DNA of 64,000 nucleotides from Brevundimonas aurantiaca (GCF_014199955.1 NZ_JACHOQ010000001.1:186001-250000); one strand, 5' to 3'; positions 9,565 through 18,767 are shown, counted from the first letter of the stretch. Numbers and translations: made by a program. The notes: generated by a model not told the origin, from the letters alone.

Positions 9565-9738
9565 CTTTCGTCATTCCGGGCGAAGGGCCTGCTTGGCCCG
9601 AAGACCCGGAACCCAGCGGCGCCGAAGGCGAAATGGGTCCGCCGCACTATGCTGGAACAGCGCGTCCGCGACAGTTTCGCGCTCTCGCGCGCCGCTGGGT
9701 TCCGGGTCTCCGCTGCGCTTCGCCCGGAATGACGAAAG
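9565..9738. repeat. Long nested inverted repeat (174 bp)
   Basis: Outer arms of 21 bp (9565-9585 and 9718-9738, core ATTCCGGGCGAAG) are perfectly complementary. Inner arms of 21 bp (9602-9622 and 9689-9709, core CCCGGAACCCAGC) are also perfect. The central 66 bp is unpaired. It sits in the gap between convergent genes, so it could form a cruciform or a bidirectional terminator. It looks like a mobile palindromic repeat of the kind scattered in Caulobacterales intergenic regions; family membership is inference. Confidence 0.85.
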
Positions 9739-9748
9739 AAAAAGGGGT

Positions 9749-10384
9749 TTAGCCGAGGAAGGCCGCCGCCCCGACCTCCGACACCCCCAGCGCCCGGAAA
9801 CTTTCCCGCGCCGTCGCCTCGGTCTGTGGCGCGATGGCGCGGCTGGCGTCGGAGATGACCGCGGCCTCAAAGCCTTCGCGCACCGCATCCTCGGCGGTGA
9901 AGCGGACACAATAGTCGAAGGCCAGCCCGCACAGGAAGACGCGGGCCACGCCCAGGTCGCGCAGCAGGCCGGCCAGGCCCGTCGGGGTGCGATGGTCGTT
10001 CTCGAAGAAGCCGGAATAGGAATCGACCGCCGGGTTGTAGCCCTTGCGGATCACGGCCAGGGCCTTTTGCACCGTGGGCGCCGCGTCGGGATGGAAGTCG
10101 GCGCCGGGCGAGCCTTGGATACAATGGTCCGGCCACAGCATCTGGCGGCCGTAGGCGACCTCGATCTCGGTGAAGGGAGCCGCGCCGGGATGGTTGGAGG
10201 CGAACGAAATCTGGTCAGGCGTGTGCCAGTCCTGGGTCAGGATCACACGGTCGAACCGTTCGGCCAGCCGGTTGATCAGCGGCATGGTCCCCGCCCCGCC
10301 CGCGACCGCCAGAGAACCGCCCTCGCAGAAGTCGTTCTGCGGGTCGATGACCAGAAGGGCGTCCGTCGGACCGATCTTCATCAT
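9749..10384 (-). CDS. pncA: Nicotinamidase (bifunctional nicotinamidase/pyrazinamidase)
   Basis: Hydrolyses nicotinamide to nicotinate for NAD recycling. The 211-residue protein carries the catalytic triad: Asp14 in [10 protein letters not shown], Lys114 in VIRKGYNPA and Cys159 in GLAFDYCV. Metal ligands Asp52, His54 and His87 lie in TQDWHTP and PDHCIQG. The tandem start ATGATG overlaps the stop of fbp, so the two genes are translationally coupled. Length matches E. coli PncA closely. The pairing with a gluconeogenic enzyme has no obvious metabolic logic. Confidence 0.94.
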   Translation of the reverse strand: MMKIGPTDALLVIDPQNDFCEGGSLAVAGGAGTMPLINRLAERFDRVILTQDWHTPDQISFASNHPGAAPFTEIEVAYGRQMLWPDHCIQGSPGADFHPDAAPTVQKALAVIRKGYNPAVDSYSGFFENDHRTPTGLAGLLRDLGVARVFLCGLAFDYCVRFTAEDAVREGFEAAVISDASRAIAPQTEATARESFRALGVSEVGAAAFLG

Positions 10385-11352
10385 GCGCTCGCGTAGGCGT
10401 CGATCTCGTTGGCCGAGCCCAGGGCGACCGGGATGCGCTGGTGCAGATGCTCGGGCTGGATGTCGAGGATGGATTGAACCCCGTCCGTCGTCGCCTTGCC
10501 CCCGGCCTGCTCGACCAGGAAGGCCATCGGATTGCCCTCGTACATCAGGCGCAGCTTGCCGGGCTTGTCCGGCTCCCGCTTGTCCCAGGGGTACAGGAAG
10601 ACGCCGCCGCGCATCAGGATGCGGTGGACGTCGGCGACCATGGCGGCGACCCAGCGCATGTTGAAATTCTTGCCCCGGGGACCGTCCGCGCCCTTCAGCA
10701 CGCCGTCGACATAGCGCTGCACCGGCTCGGCCCAGTGGCGCAGGTTCGACATGTTGATGGCGAACTCCTTGGTGTCCGGCGAAATGGCGATGGCGTCGTG
10801 GGTCAGGATCCAGTCGCCGTCGTGCGACAGGGTGAAGCCCTTGACCCCTGCGCCCGTAGTCAGGACCAGCATGGTCTGGGGGCCGTACAGGGCATAGAGG
10901 GCGGCGACCTGATTGCGGCCGGGCTGCATGAAGTCGGCCTCGGTCGGCGAAGGCGTCGCGGACTTCAGCACCGAGACGATGGTGCCGACCATGGCGTTGA
11001 TGTCGATGTTGGACGAGCCGTCCAGCGGGTCGAACAGGACCAGATAGTCGCCGGTCGAATGGGGCGCGGGCTGGACCTCGTCCATCTCCTCCGAAGCGAC
11101 GCCGGCGACGGCGGGACAGGCCAGAAGGGCGTCGGTCAGCATGTCGTTGGTCATGACGTCGAGCTTCTTCTGCTCCTCGTCCTGAACATTGATCTGGCCC
11201 GAGGCGCCCAAGGCCCCGGCCAGGGCGCCGCCGGCGACCAGAGTGCTGATGTCGGCGCAGGTGGCGGCGGCGACCGTCAGGACCGTCTTCAGCCCTTCCG
11301 GAACCTCAAGGGCGGCGATGTGGGCGTCGAGGCGGGTGCGGTCGGCGGTCAT
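10381..11352 (-). CDS. fbp: Fructose-1,6-bisphosphatase, class I
   Basis: Gluconeogenic phosphatase converting fructose 1,6-bisphosphate to fructose 6-phosphate. The protein is 323 residues. The metal and substrate site signature FDPLDGSSN is at 107-115, with ASEEMDE upstream supplying further acidic metal ligands. [15 protein letters not shown] near residue 275 is the conserved C-terminal class I segment. It is divergent from the glycine cleavage operon across a gap of nearly 400 bp, most of which belongs to the gcv leader. Confidence 0.95.
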   Translation of the reverse strand: MTADRTRLDAHIAALEVPEGLKTVLTVAAATCADISTLVAGGALAGALGASGQINVQDEEQKKLDVMTNDMLTDALLACPAVAGVASEEMDEVQPAPHSTGDYLVLFDPLDGSSNIDINAMVGTIVSVLKSATPSPTEADFMQPGRNQVAALYALYGPQTMLVLTTGAGVKGFTLSHDGDWILTHDAIAISPDTKEFAINMSNLRHWAEPVQRYVDGVLKGADGPRGKNFNMRWVAAMVADVHRILMRGGVFLYPWDKREPDKPGKLRLMYEGNPMAFLVEQAGGKATTDGVQSILDIQPEHLHQRIPVALGSANEIDAYASA

Positions 11353-11476
11353 GGGATCGGTCCGGAGCGGCGGAGAGGGACGCTCCGTTCTTGGCGGGCG
11401 GACGCAGGGAGAGCAAGGGCGAGCCGACGCCGGATGTCAGGAAGTGCGACAAGGCGGCGTCAAAACACGCCTGCGC

Positions 11477-11508
11477 TTGACTTGCGGCCGGAGTCGGTGG
11501 CTTAGGTC
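11477..11508 (+). promoter_or_regulatory. Candidate promoter of the gcv operon
   Basis: TTGACT at 11477-11482 and GCTTAGGTC at 11500-11508 resemble the -35 and -10 elements of the Caulobacter housekeeping sigma factor. Transcription would then start close to 11515, just where the riboswitch begins, and this agreement is the main support. The spacing is longer than ideal. Confidence 0.4.
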
Positions 11509-11514
11509 GATTGC

Positions 11515-11700
11515 TCTCGCGGGAGAGATCGGCGCGCCTCGGCGGGTCGACGCCGAAGGCGCAACCGCCCCGGAAACGCTCAGGCAAACGGACCGCGAAG
11601 CATACGGACGCTGGAAAGCCGCTCTTCACGGGCGCGCCGACGGAGCAAGGCGACATGATTTGGTCGCCGGAATCTCTCAGGCTTCAGGACAGCGGGGGCG
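11515..11700 (+). promoter_or_regulatory. Tandem glycine riboswitch upstream of gcvT
   Basis: Two consecutive glycine aptamers. Aptamer I has GGGAGAG (11521), CGCCGAAGGCGCAA (11551) and GGAAACGCTCAGGCAAACGG (from 11572). Aptamer II has GCCGACGGAGCAA (11636) and GGAATCTCTCAGGCTTCAGG (from 11669). The repeated 'GCCGA-GG-GCAA ... CTCAGGC' cores are the hallmark of the family, which as a rule turns on glycine cleavage genes when glycine is plentiful. A perfect 14-base palindrome (11708-11721) follows and may be part of the expression platform. There is no U-run, so control may be translational. Confidence 0.93.
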
Positions 11701-11749
11701 CGAGGACGGCGGAGCTCCGCCACAACACGCGACCGTGAAAGCCTGAACC

Positions 11750-12865
11750 ATGACCGATCAGACCCTGAAGACCACGCCCCTGAACGCCGCGCACCGCGCC
11801 CTGGGGGCCCGGATGGTGGGCTTCGGCGGCTATGACATGCCGGTCCAATATGAGGGCGTCCTGGCCGAGCACCGCTGGACCCGCGAACACGCCGGCCTGT
11901 TCGACGTGTCCCACATGGGCCAGTGCAAGATCACCGGCGCCGACGCCACCGCCCAGTTCGAGCGGTTCGTGCCCGGCGACTATGAAGTCCTGAAGGCCGG
12001 CAAGCAGAAATATTCCCTGCTGCTGAACACCGACGGCGGGATCATCGACGACCTGATGGCCGGCCGCCCGGATCACGACGGCCTGTTCGTCGTCGTCAAC
12101 GCCGGCAACAAGGACGAGGATTTCGCCTTCTGGTCCGCGAACCTGGAAGGCGACGCCAAGCTGACGGTTCTGGACGACCGCGCCCTGATCGCCATTCAGG
12201 GACCGGAAGCCGCCGAGGTCATGGCCGCGCATGAGCCGGTGCTGGCCGAAATGGGCTTTATGGAATGCGCCCGGCTGATGCTGTTCGGCGTCGACTGCTA
12301 TGTCTCGCGTTCGGGCTATACCGGCGAAGACGGCTATGAGATTTCGGTCCCGGCGGACCAGGCCGAGCGCGTCTGGAACACCATCCTGGAAGACGCCCGC
12401 GTCAAGCCGATCGGCCTGGGCGCCCGTGACAGCCTGCGGCTGGAAGCCGGCCTGCCGCTGCACGGCCATGACATCGACCCGACGACCTCGCCGGTCGAAG
12501 GGGCTCTGACCTTCGCCCTGTCCAAGTCGAGGAAGGAACGGGCCGATTTCGCCGGCGCCGACCGCATCCTGAAGGAACTGGCCGATGCGCCCGCGCGCGT
12601 CCGCGTGGGCCTGATCGTCAAGGAAGGCGCCCCGGCTCGCGAAGGCGCCGAGATCGCCGACGCCGACGGGAACGTGATCGGCAAGGTCACCTCGGGCGGC
12701 CCCTCCCCGACCCTGGGCAAGAACATCGCCATGGGCTTTGTGCCGCCGGCCTTTGCGGCCCTGGGCACGGAGCTGAAGGTCATCGTGCGCGGCAGGTCCG
12801 CCGCCGCCGAAGTCGTCGCCATGCCCTTCGTGGCGCAACGCTATTACCGGAAGCCGAAGGCGTAA
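11750..12865 (+). CDS. gcvT: Glycine cleavage system T protein (aminomethyltransferase)
   Basis: Transfers the methylene group from the aminomethyl-lipoyl H protein to tetrahydrofolate and releases ammonia. The 371-residue product shows MVGFGGYDMPVQYEGVLAEH near the start, the folate-binding segment VSRSGYTGEDGYEI, and LGARDSLRLEAGLPLHG near residue 225. The C-terminal beta-barrel domain is complete. It is the first gene of the riboswitch-controlled operon. The ATG at 11750 lies 50 bases after aptamer II. Confidence 0.96.
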   Translation: MTDQTLKTTPLNAAHRALGARMVGFGGYDMPVQYEGVLAEHRWTREHAGLFDVSHMGQCKITGADATAQFERFVPGDYEVLKAGKQKYSLLLNTDGGIIDDLMAGRPDHDGLFVVVNAGNKDEDFAFWSANLEGDAKLTVLDDRALIAIQGPEAAEVMAAHEPVLAEMGFMECARLMLFGVDCYVSRSGYTGEDGYEISVPADQAERVWNTILEDARVKPIGLGARDSLRLEAGLPLHGHDIDPTTSPVEGALTFALSKSRKERADFAGADRILKELADAPARVRVGLIVKEGAPAREGAEIADADGNVIGKVTSGGPSPTLGKNIAMGFVPPAFAALGTELKVIVRGRSAAAEVVAMPFVAQRYYRKPKA

Positions 12866-12870
12866 CATTC

Positions 12871-12985
12871 ACCCCGTCACCCTCGGGCTTGACCCGAGGG
12901 CCGGATTATCCGCCGCATTGCGTCGGGATCAACACAGAGAACGATCCGCCTCCGATCCTCGGGTCAAGCCCGAGGATGACGGGGT
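12871..12985. repeat. Inverted repeat with self-palindromic arms between gcvT and gcvH
   Basis: Arms of 29 bp (12871-12899 and 12957-12985) match in 28 of 29 positions when inverted. Each arm contains CTCGGGCTTGACCCGAG, itself a hairpin. The same arm sequence recurs at 35859-35993, so this is a dispersed family. It lies inside an operon, five bases after the gcvT stop, where it could stabilise mRNA ends or lower downstream expression. Confidence 0.9.
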
Positions 12986-13003
12986 GGGAGATGGAGAAGA
13001 GAA

Positions 13004-13369
13004 ATGAAATTCACCAAGGATCACGAGTGGGTCAGCCTGGACGGCGACATCGCCACCGTGGGCATCTCGAAACACGCCGCCGACGCCCTCGGCGACGTGG
13101 TGTTCGTGGAAGTGCCGGAAGTCGGCAAGACTGTCGCCAAGGGCGCCAGCTTCGCCGTGGTCGAGAGCGTCAAGGCGGCGTCCGACGTCTACGCCCCCGT
13201 CTCGGGCGAAGTGGTCGAGGCCAATGACGCCCTGTCGACCGCTCCTGAAACCGTCAACTCGGCCCCGGAAGCGGACGGCTGGTTCGCCAAGATCAAGGTG
13301 TCGGACGCCTCGGAGCTGGACGCCCTGATGGATCAGGCCGCCTACGACGCCTTCCTCGCCACCCTCTAA
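13004..13369 (+). CDS. gcvH: Glycine cleavage system H protein
   Basis: Lipoylated shuttle protein of the glycine cleavage complex, 121 residues. The lipoyl attachment lysine should be Lys57 in [19 protein letters not shown]. The start KFTKDHEWV is typical of the family, and the ribosome site GGAGAAGAG lies just upstream. It is separated from gcvT by the palindromic repeat and from gcvPA by a strong hairpin, so its level may differ from its neighbours. Confidence 0.96.
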   Translation: MKFTKDHEWVSLDGDIATVGISKHAADALGDVVFVEVPEVGKTVAKGASFAVVESVKAASDVYAPVSGEVVEANDALSTAPETVNSAPEADGWFAKIKVSDASELDALMDQAAYDAFLATL

Positions 13370-13378
13370 GCCCCATCG

Positions 13379-13405
13379 GACCCGCTGATTAAGAGTCAGC
13401 GGGTC
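13379..13405 (+). terminator. Stem-loop between gcvH and gcvPA
   Basis: GACCCGCTGA (13379-13388), a 7-base loop and TCAGCGGGTC (13396-13405) form a perfect 10-bp stem, followed by TTCGGCCTTTC. It resembles an intrinsic terminator with a weak T-tract, placed within the operon. It could attenuate transcription into gcvPA or stabilise the gcvTH message. Confidence 0.6.
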
Positions 13406-13434
13406 TTCGGCCTTTCATGGCCCAGGACAAGACC

Positions 13435-14781
13435 ATGCGTTATCTCCCCCTGACGCCCGACGACCGCACGGCGATGCTCGCCGCCATCGGCGCGAAATCG
13501 ATCGACGACCTGTTCGTGGACGTGCCCGAGGCGGCGCGGCTGGACGGGCCCGTGGACCTCCCCCGCGTGGCCGGCGAGCTGGAGGTCGAGCGCGCCCTGT
13601 CCGCCATGGCCGCCAAGAACGCCACAGCCGGCGCCGTCCCCTTCTTCTGCGGCGCAGGGGCCTACAAGCACCATGTCCCGGCGACGGTGGATCATATCAT
13701 CCAGCGGTCGGAGTTCCTGACCAGCTACACCCCCTACCAGCCGGAAATCGCCCAGGGGACTCTGCAGTATCTGTACGAGTTCCAGACCCAGGTCGCGAAC
13801 CTGACCGGCATGCCGGTGGCCAACGCCTCGCTTTATGACGGTTCGACCGCCATGGCCGAGGGCGTGCTGATGGCGACCCGCGTGACCCGCCGCAACAAGG
13901 CGGTGATCTCGGGCGGGGTGCACCCCCACTATGTCAAGGCGACCGAGACCGTGGTCCACGCCGTCGGCGTCGAGACCCAGGTCCTGGCCGCCGCCGTGGA
14001 CGCCGAGGCCGCCGTGATCGACCAGATCGGTCCCGACACGGCCTGCGTCGTGGTTCAGACCCCGAACGTCTTCGGCACTGCGACGGATGTCACGAAGATC
14101 GCGGAGGCCGCCCACGCGGCCGGCGCCCTGCTGATCGTCGTGGTGACGGAAGCCGTGTCGATGGGCCTGCTGAAGTCGCCCGGCGAGATGGGCGCGGACA
14201 TCGTCGCGGCCGAAGGCCAGTCGATCGGCAACGCCCTAAACTTCGGCGGTCCCTATGTCGGCCTGTTCGCCACGCGCGAGAAGCTGATCCGCCAGATGCC
14301 CGGCCGCCTGACCGGCGAGACCGTGGACGCCGACGGCGAGCGCGGCTTCGTCCTGACCCTGTCCACGCGCGAACAGCATATTCGCCGTGACAAGGCCACC
14401 TCGAACATCTGCACCAATTCCGGCCTCTGCACCTTGGCTTTCACCATTCACATGAGCCTGCTGGGCGAGACGGGGCTGCGCAAACTGGCCCTGCTGAACC
14501 ACGAGAAGGCCGTGGCCACGCGCGACGCCCTGGCCGCCGTTCCGGGCGTCGAGATCCTGACGAAGCGCTTCTTCAACGAGTTCGCCGTGCGCCTGCCCAA
14601 GAACGCGACCGAAGTCGTCGATGCGCTGGCGGGCCACCACCTGCTGGCCGGCGTGCCCTACAGCCGCCTGGCCCCCGACGCCGGCATGGACGACGTCCTG
14701 CTGGTCGCCGCGACCGAAACCACCCTTGACGCCGACATCAAGCTCCTGGCGACCGCCCTCGCCAAGGTGCTGGCGGCCTGA
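13435..14781 (+). CDS. gcvPA: Glycine dehydrogenase (decarboxylating) subunit 1
   Basis: N-terminal half of the split P protein, which with GcvPB decarboxylates glycine and passes aminomethyl to the H protein. It has 448 residues from the ATG at 13435, which gives the family start [10 protein letters not shown] and has AGGA eight bases upstream. An ATG at 13417 would add six residues but begins only 11 bases after the hairpin. Recognisable segments include [39 protein letters not shown] and [13 protein letters not shown]. It lacks the PLP lysine, which is in GcvPB. Confidence 0.95.
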   Translation: MRYLPLTPDDRTAMLAAIGAKSIDDLFVDVPEAARLDGPVDLPRVAGELEVERALSAMAAKNATAGAVPFFCGAGAYKHHVPATVDHIIQRSEFLTSYTPYQPEIAQGTLQYLYEFQTQVANLTGMPVANASLYDGSTAMAEGVLMATRVTRRNKAVISGGVHPHYVKATETVVHAVGVETQVLAAAVDAEAAVIDQIGPDTACVVVQTPNVFGTATDVTKIAEAAHAAGALLIVVVTEAVSMGLLKSPGEMGADIVAAEGQSIGNALNFGGPYVGLFATREKLIRQMPGRLTGETVDADGERGFVLTLSTREQHIRRDKATSNICTNSGLCTLAFTIHMSLLGETGLRKLALLNHEKAVATRDALAAVPGVEILTKRFFNEFAVRLPKNATEVVDALAGHHLLAGVPYSRLAPDAGMDDVLLVAATETTLDADIKLLATALAKVLAA

Positions 14782-14795
14782 GCGGAGACAAGACC

Positions 14796-16364
14796 ATGAG
14801 CACCATGAACACCGTCGGCCGCCCGACCGCCCCGAACCAGGTACAGACCAAGCCCGCCACCCTGACCGGCGGGCGCGGCCTGTTGCAGAACGAGCCGCTG
14901 ATCTTCGAAGGCGAAGGCTGGGGCAAGACCGGGGTCGACCTGCCCGAACCGAAGACCGATGCGTCGGACCTGGGCGACCTGGTCCGCAAGGATCCGATCG
15001 GCCTGCCCGGCCTGTCGGAGCCCGAGGCCATGCGCCACTATGTGCGCCTGTCGCAGAAGAACCACGCCATCGACCTGGCCATCTATCCGCTGGGCTCGTG
15101 CACGATGAAGCACAACCCGCGCCTGAACGAGAAGATGGCGCGTCTGGCCGGTTTTTCGGACATCCACCCCCTGCAGCCGATGTCGACGGTTCAGGGCGCG
15201 CTGGAGCTGATGGATACGCTGGCCCATTGGCTGAAGACCCTGACCGGCATGCCCGCCGTCGCGCTATCTCCGAAAGCGGGAGCGCACGGCGAACTGTGCG
15301 GCCTGATGGCCATCCGCGCCGCGCACGAGGCCTCGGGCCAGCATGAGAAGCGCCGCAAGGTGCTGGTGCCCACCAGCGCCCACGGCACCAACCCGGCCAC
15401 CGCCGCCTTCGTCGGCTATACCGTCGTCGAGGTCGCCCAGACCGAGGACGGCCGCGTGGACGTGGCCGACCTGGCGTCCAAGCTGGGCGACGACGTCGCC
15501 GCCATCATGGTGACCAACCCCAACACCTGCGGCTTGTTCGAGCGCGACATTCTGGAAATCAGCCGCCTGACGCACGAGGCGGGCGCCTATTTCTACTGCG
15601 ACGGCGCCAACTTCAACGCCATCGTCGGCCGGGTTCGTCCGGGCGATCTGGGCGTGGACGCCATGCACATCAACCTGCACAAGACCTTCTCGACGCCGCA
15701 CGGCGGCGGCGGGCCGGGCGCGGGTCCGGTGGTGCTGTCACAGGCCCTGGCGCCCTTCGCCCCCGCCCCCTGGGTCGTGCATGACGATAGCGGTTACGCG
15801 CTGATCGAACGGGAAGAAGGCGACGCAGCCCAGGCCTTCGGCCGCCTGTGCGCCTTCCAGGGGCAGATGGGCATGTATGTGCGCGCCCTGTCCTACATGA
15901 TGAGCCACGGCGCCGACGGCCTGCGTCAGGTCGCCGAGGATGCGGTGCTGAACGCCAACTACATCAAGGCCCGCCTGTCGGACCTGATGAGCGCGGCCTT
16001 CCCCGACGGCCCCTGCATGCACGAGGCCCTGTTCGACGACGAATGGCTGAAGGGCACGGACGTCACCACGCTCGACTTCGCCAAGGCGATGATCGACGAG
16101 GGCTTCCACCCGATGACCATGTATTTCCCCCTGGTCGTCCACGGGGCCATGCTGATCGAGCCGACCGAGACCGAGTCCAAGGCCGAGCTGGACCGCTTCA
16201 TCGAGGCCATGCGCCTGCTGGCCCAGGCGGCCAAGGCCGGCGACGTCGACCGCTTCAAGGGCGCCCCCTTCCACGCCCCCCTGCGTCGTCTGGACGAAAC
16301 CCGCGCCGCCCGCTCGCCGGTGCTGCGCTGGACCGCCCCTGCGGGCTCGAACCAGGCGGCTTAA
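14796..16364 (+). CDS. gcvPB: Glycine dehydrogenase (decarboxylating) subunit 2
   Basis: C-terminal, PLP-binding half of the split P protein, 522 residues. The cofactor lysine is Lys296 in HINLHKTFSTPHGGGGPG. Other family segments are YPLGSCTMKHNPRLNE and TSAHGTNPATA. It follows gcvPA by 14 bp and closes the operon. Split P proteins are usual in Caulobacterales and many Gram-positives. The gene for the L protein (dihydrolipoyl dehydrogenase) is not in this window. Confidence 0.96.
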   Translation: MSTMNTVGRPTAPNQVQTKPATLTGGRGLLQNEPLIFEGEGWGKTGVDLPEPKTDASDLGDLVRKDPIGLPGLSEPEAMRHYVRLSQKNHAIDLAIYPLGSCTMKHNPRLNEKMARLAGFSDIHPLQPMSTVQGALELMDTLAHWLKTLTGMPAVALSPKAGAHGELCGLMAIRAAHEASGQHEKRRKVLVPTSAHGTNPATAAFVGYTVVEVAQTEDGRVDVADLASKLGDDVAAIMVTNPNTCGLFERDILEISRLTHEAGAYFYCDGANFNAIVGRVRPGDLGVDAMHINLHKTFSTPHGGGGPGAGPVVLSQALAPFAPAPWVVHDDSGYALIEREEGDAAQAFGRLCAFQGQMGMYVRALSYMMSHGADGLRQVAEDAVLNANYIKARLSDLMSAAFPDGPCMHEALFDDEWLKGTDVTTLDFAKAMIDEGFHPMTMYFPLVVHGAMLIEPTETESKAELDRFIEAMRLLAQAAKAGDVDRFKGAPFHAPLRRLDETRAARSPVLRWTAPAGSNQAA

Positions 16365-16391
16365 GCCGCTCTCGGCGTCCGCCGTCCTGGA

Positions 16392-17012
16392 TCAGGGCGG
16401 CGGACGCTGGCCCGCCATGCGTCTCAGGACGGCGAAGGCTTCGCGGCCGAACCGTTCAGGCCCTTCGTCCGGATGGGCCAGCCAGGCCTCGCCGGCCAGT
16501 TTCATGATGCTGACGCCGATCGCCGCCGCGACGCGACAGGCGACGTCGTCCGGGGCCAATCCCTTCCGCTCGGCCAGCGTCTGGGCCAGCAGCCGCTCCA
16601 CCCCTTCATACTTTGCGTGATCACCGGCCTGAAGGGCGGGCGTCTGATGGATCAGCCGCGTCAGGTCCAGCATGTCGGGCGTCTGGAAGCGCGCGGCGAC
16701 ATCGGCCAGCCCCCCCTCCACCATATCGAGCAGCGGTTCGTCGCACGGCCGGGCCGCCACCGCCTGGGCGATCATCTCAGGGATTTGGGCCTTGAGGGAA
16801 AAGACGATCTCTTCCTTGGAGCCGAAATAGTTCAGCAGGGTGCGGCGCGATACGCCCGCCGCCGCCGCCACCTCGTCCAGGGTGGCGCCGTCAAATCCCT
16901 TTTCGATGAACAGCCGCAGGCCTTCGGCCTGAATGCGGGCGTGGGTTTCCTGCCGCTTTCGCGCACGCAGACCCTGCTCGTCAGGAAAAACTTTTTCTTG
17001 CACTTCTTGCAT
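16392..17012 (-). CDS. TetR-family transcriptional regulator
   Basis: A 206-residue repressor. The N-terminal helix-turn-helix is seen in FIEKGFDGATLDEVAAAAGV and RRTLLNYFGSKEEIVF (about residues 27-68), and the rest is the helical ligand-binding domain. The ATG at 17012 lies inside a 33-bp palindrome (17006-17038), which is probably its own operator. It diverges from the SDR gene, so a simple model is that it represses both genes until a small hydrophobic substrate of the dehydrogenase appears. The ligand cannot be read from the sequence. Confidence 0.9.
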   Translation of the reverse strand: MQEVQEKVFPDEQGLRARKRQETHARIQAEGLRLFIEKGFDGATLDEVAAAAGVSRRTLLNYFGSKEEIVFSLKAQIPEMIAQAVAARPCDEPLLDMVEGGLADVAARFQTPDMLDLTRLIHQTPALQAGDHAKYEGVERLLAQTLAERKGLAPDDVACRVAAAIGVSIMKLAGEAWLAHPDEGPERFGREAFAVLRRMAGQRPPP

Positions 17013-17038
17013 ATTTGCACCGGATGCAGATATGCAAG
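17006..17038. promoter_or_regulatory. Palindromic operator between the TetR and SDR genes
   Basis: CTTGCATATTTGCA (17006-17019) pairs with TGCAGATATGCAAG (17025-17038) with 13 of 14 positions complementary and a 5-bp spacer. It covers the TetR start codon and lies 43 bp before the SDR start. Size and symmetry fit a TetR dimer or dimer-of-dimers site. Confidence 0.75.
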
Positions 17039-17080
17039 CCGGAGCCCTTCGGAAATTCAGTTCACCCCAGGATAGCCGCA

Positions 17081-18004
17081 ATGACCCAATGGACGACAGC
17101 CGATATTCCCGACCAGAGCGGCAAGCTGGTCATCATCACCGGGGCGACCGGCGGCATCGGCTTGGAGGCGGCGCTCGTTCTGGCTGAAAAGGGCGCCGAG
17201 ATCGTTCTGGCCGCGCGCAATCCGGACAAGGGCGATCAGGCGGAACGGCTGATCCGCAGTCGCCACCCTGAGGCCCTCGTGCGGTTCGAACGGCTGGACC
17301 TGGCGGACCTCAGCTCTGTCGCCGCCTTCGCCGAGGCCCTCCTGGCGGCGGGTCGGCCGGTCGACATCTTGATCAACAATGCGGGCGTCATGGCCGTGCC
17401 CCGTCGCCGAACGACCATCGATGGTTTCGAGATGCAGTTCGGAACCAACTATCTATCCCACTTCGCCCTGACCGGCCGGCTCCTGCCACTGCTGACGGCG
17501 GCTCAGGCGCGAGTGGTGCAGTTGTCCAGCGTCGCCCATCGCGGCGGTCGGATTCAGCTCAGCGATCTGAACTATCGCTCCGGTTACCGGCCCTGGCCCA
17601 TCTATCAGCAGTCCAAACTGGCGATGTTGATGTTCGCCCTGGAGCTTCAGCGCCGCAGCGATCGCGAAGATTGGGGCCTGACCAGCGTGGCCGCCCATCC
17701 CGGTTTCGCCCGGACGGATTTGATCGCCAACGGCCACGCCGGCAGCCCGCCCGGACTTTTCGCCTTGGTCAGCCGCCTTCTGGCGCGCGTGGCCAGCCAT
17801 TCGGCGGCCGACGGCGCCTTGCCGATCCTGATGGCGGCGACCCTGCCCCAGGCCGAACCCGGCGCCTATTACGGCCCTCAGTGCTGGCAGGAGATGCGGG
17901 GTGCGCCCGGCCGCGCCCTCATCAAGCCCCAGGCGCTGGATGTCGAAACCGCCCGCGCCCTGTGGTCCGAGTCCGAACGCCTGACCGGCGTCCACTACGG
18001 CTGA
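17081..18004 (+). CDS. Short-chain dehydrogenase/reductase
   Basis: NAD(P)-dependent oxidoreductase of 307 residues. The cofactor motif TGATGGIG lies at about 20-27, NNAG in LINNAGVMAVP near residue 95, the catalytic Ser in VVQLSSVAH and the Tyr-x3-Lys as YQQSK. The spacing and the long C-terminal part resemble the retinol dehydrogenase/WW-domain oxidoreductase-like SDR subgroup. The ATG at 17081 was chosen because upstream codons overlap the operator. The substrate is unknown, but is probably related to the inducer of the divergent TetR regulator. Confidence 0.9.
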   Translation: MTQWTTADIPDQSGKLVIITGATGGIGLEAALVLAEKGAEIVLAARNPDKGDQAERLIRSRHPEALVRFERLDLADLSSVAAFAEALLAAGRPVDILINNAGVMAVPRRRTTIDGFEMQFGTNYLSHFALTGRLLPLLTAAQARVVQLSSVAHRGGRIQLSDLNYRSGYRPWPIYQQSKLAMLMFALELQRRSDREDWGLTSVAAHPGFARTDLIANGHAGSPPGLFALVSRLLARVASHSAADGALPILMAATLPQAEPGAYYGPQCWQEMRGAPGRALIKPQALDVETARALWSESERLTGVHYG

Positions 18005-18115
18005 CCAAGGCCCAGCCGCGTCCTGTGGGACACAGACTGCGACAATCCGGCTTCATGACCAAAGCTTCATAGGAAAGCCACGGATCGGCCATCGAACCGG
18101 ATCTTAAGGGGTTAT

Positions 18116-18625
18116 GTGACAACCTCGCCACGGTCGCTCTTTCCCTTCCCGGCTTGGGATCGGGTGGGCGTGGCGACCGTTGTCACACCTCAGTCAGTCC
18201 TCCTCCCTCCCGGCGCCCTCGTGATCTCCGCACCCGCTCTCGTCCTGTCCTCCGCCTCGCCTCGCAGCCGCAAGCTGCGGGTGCTGAAGCGTTGGGCCCT
18301 GATGGCGGGCGGGCTGTTCGTGGTCCTGCTTGGCATTCTGATCGCCCCCCTGCCCGGCCCCGGCGGCGTCCCGGTGATCGCGGTCGGCCTGATGCTGATC
18401 CTGAAGAGCTCCTTCTGGGCCAAGCGACAGTTCATCCGCGCCCAGTACGCCCGGCCCAAATGGGTCTATCCCTTCCGGCGGCTGATGCGGAAAAAGCCGG
18501 AGTTCGCGCCGGTCTTCTGGCAACAGGCCTTGCGCGCCGAAAAGGTGATCCTGACCCGGCGTCGGCGCGGCCTGATCCGTCTGCGCAAGGGCCTTCGCCG
18601 CTACATCCGCAAACTGTTCCGCTGA
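18116..18625 (+). CDS. Small membrane protein with a PGPG motif
   Basis: A protein of up to 169 residues. The segment LMAGGLFVVLLGILIAPLPG followed by PGGVPVIAVGLMLILKSSFW forms two membrane helices around PLPGPGG, similar to the PGPGW family of transmembrane proteins. The C-terminal 70 residues are strongly basic (a run TRRRRGLIRLRKGLRRY) and probably cytoplasmic. The first 35 residues look non-native, so the true start may be the GTG at 18221 (VISAPALVLS). Function is unknown. Confidence 0.7.
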   Translation: MTTSPRSLFPFPAWDRVGVATVVTPQSVLLPPGALVISAPALVLSSASPRSRKLRVLKRWALMAGGLFVVLLGILIAPLPGPGGVPVIAVGLMLILKSSFWAKRQFIRAQYARPKWVYPFRRLMRKKPEFAPVFWQQALRAEKVILTRRRRGLIRLRKGLRRYIRKLFR

Positions 18626-18767
18626 CCGCGCGCGCATCAGCGATCATTTCGCGCTTGCGTTGCTGCGTTCGCTAACCACGGCAACGTGAACGCCGACCTT
18701 CCGAGTCAGGCGTATTCTGTCCCAGCGTTATCAGAGAACCAGAAAAGCGTTGGGAGGCGCTAAGGTC

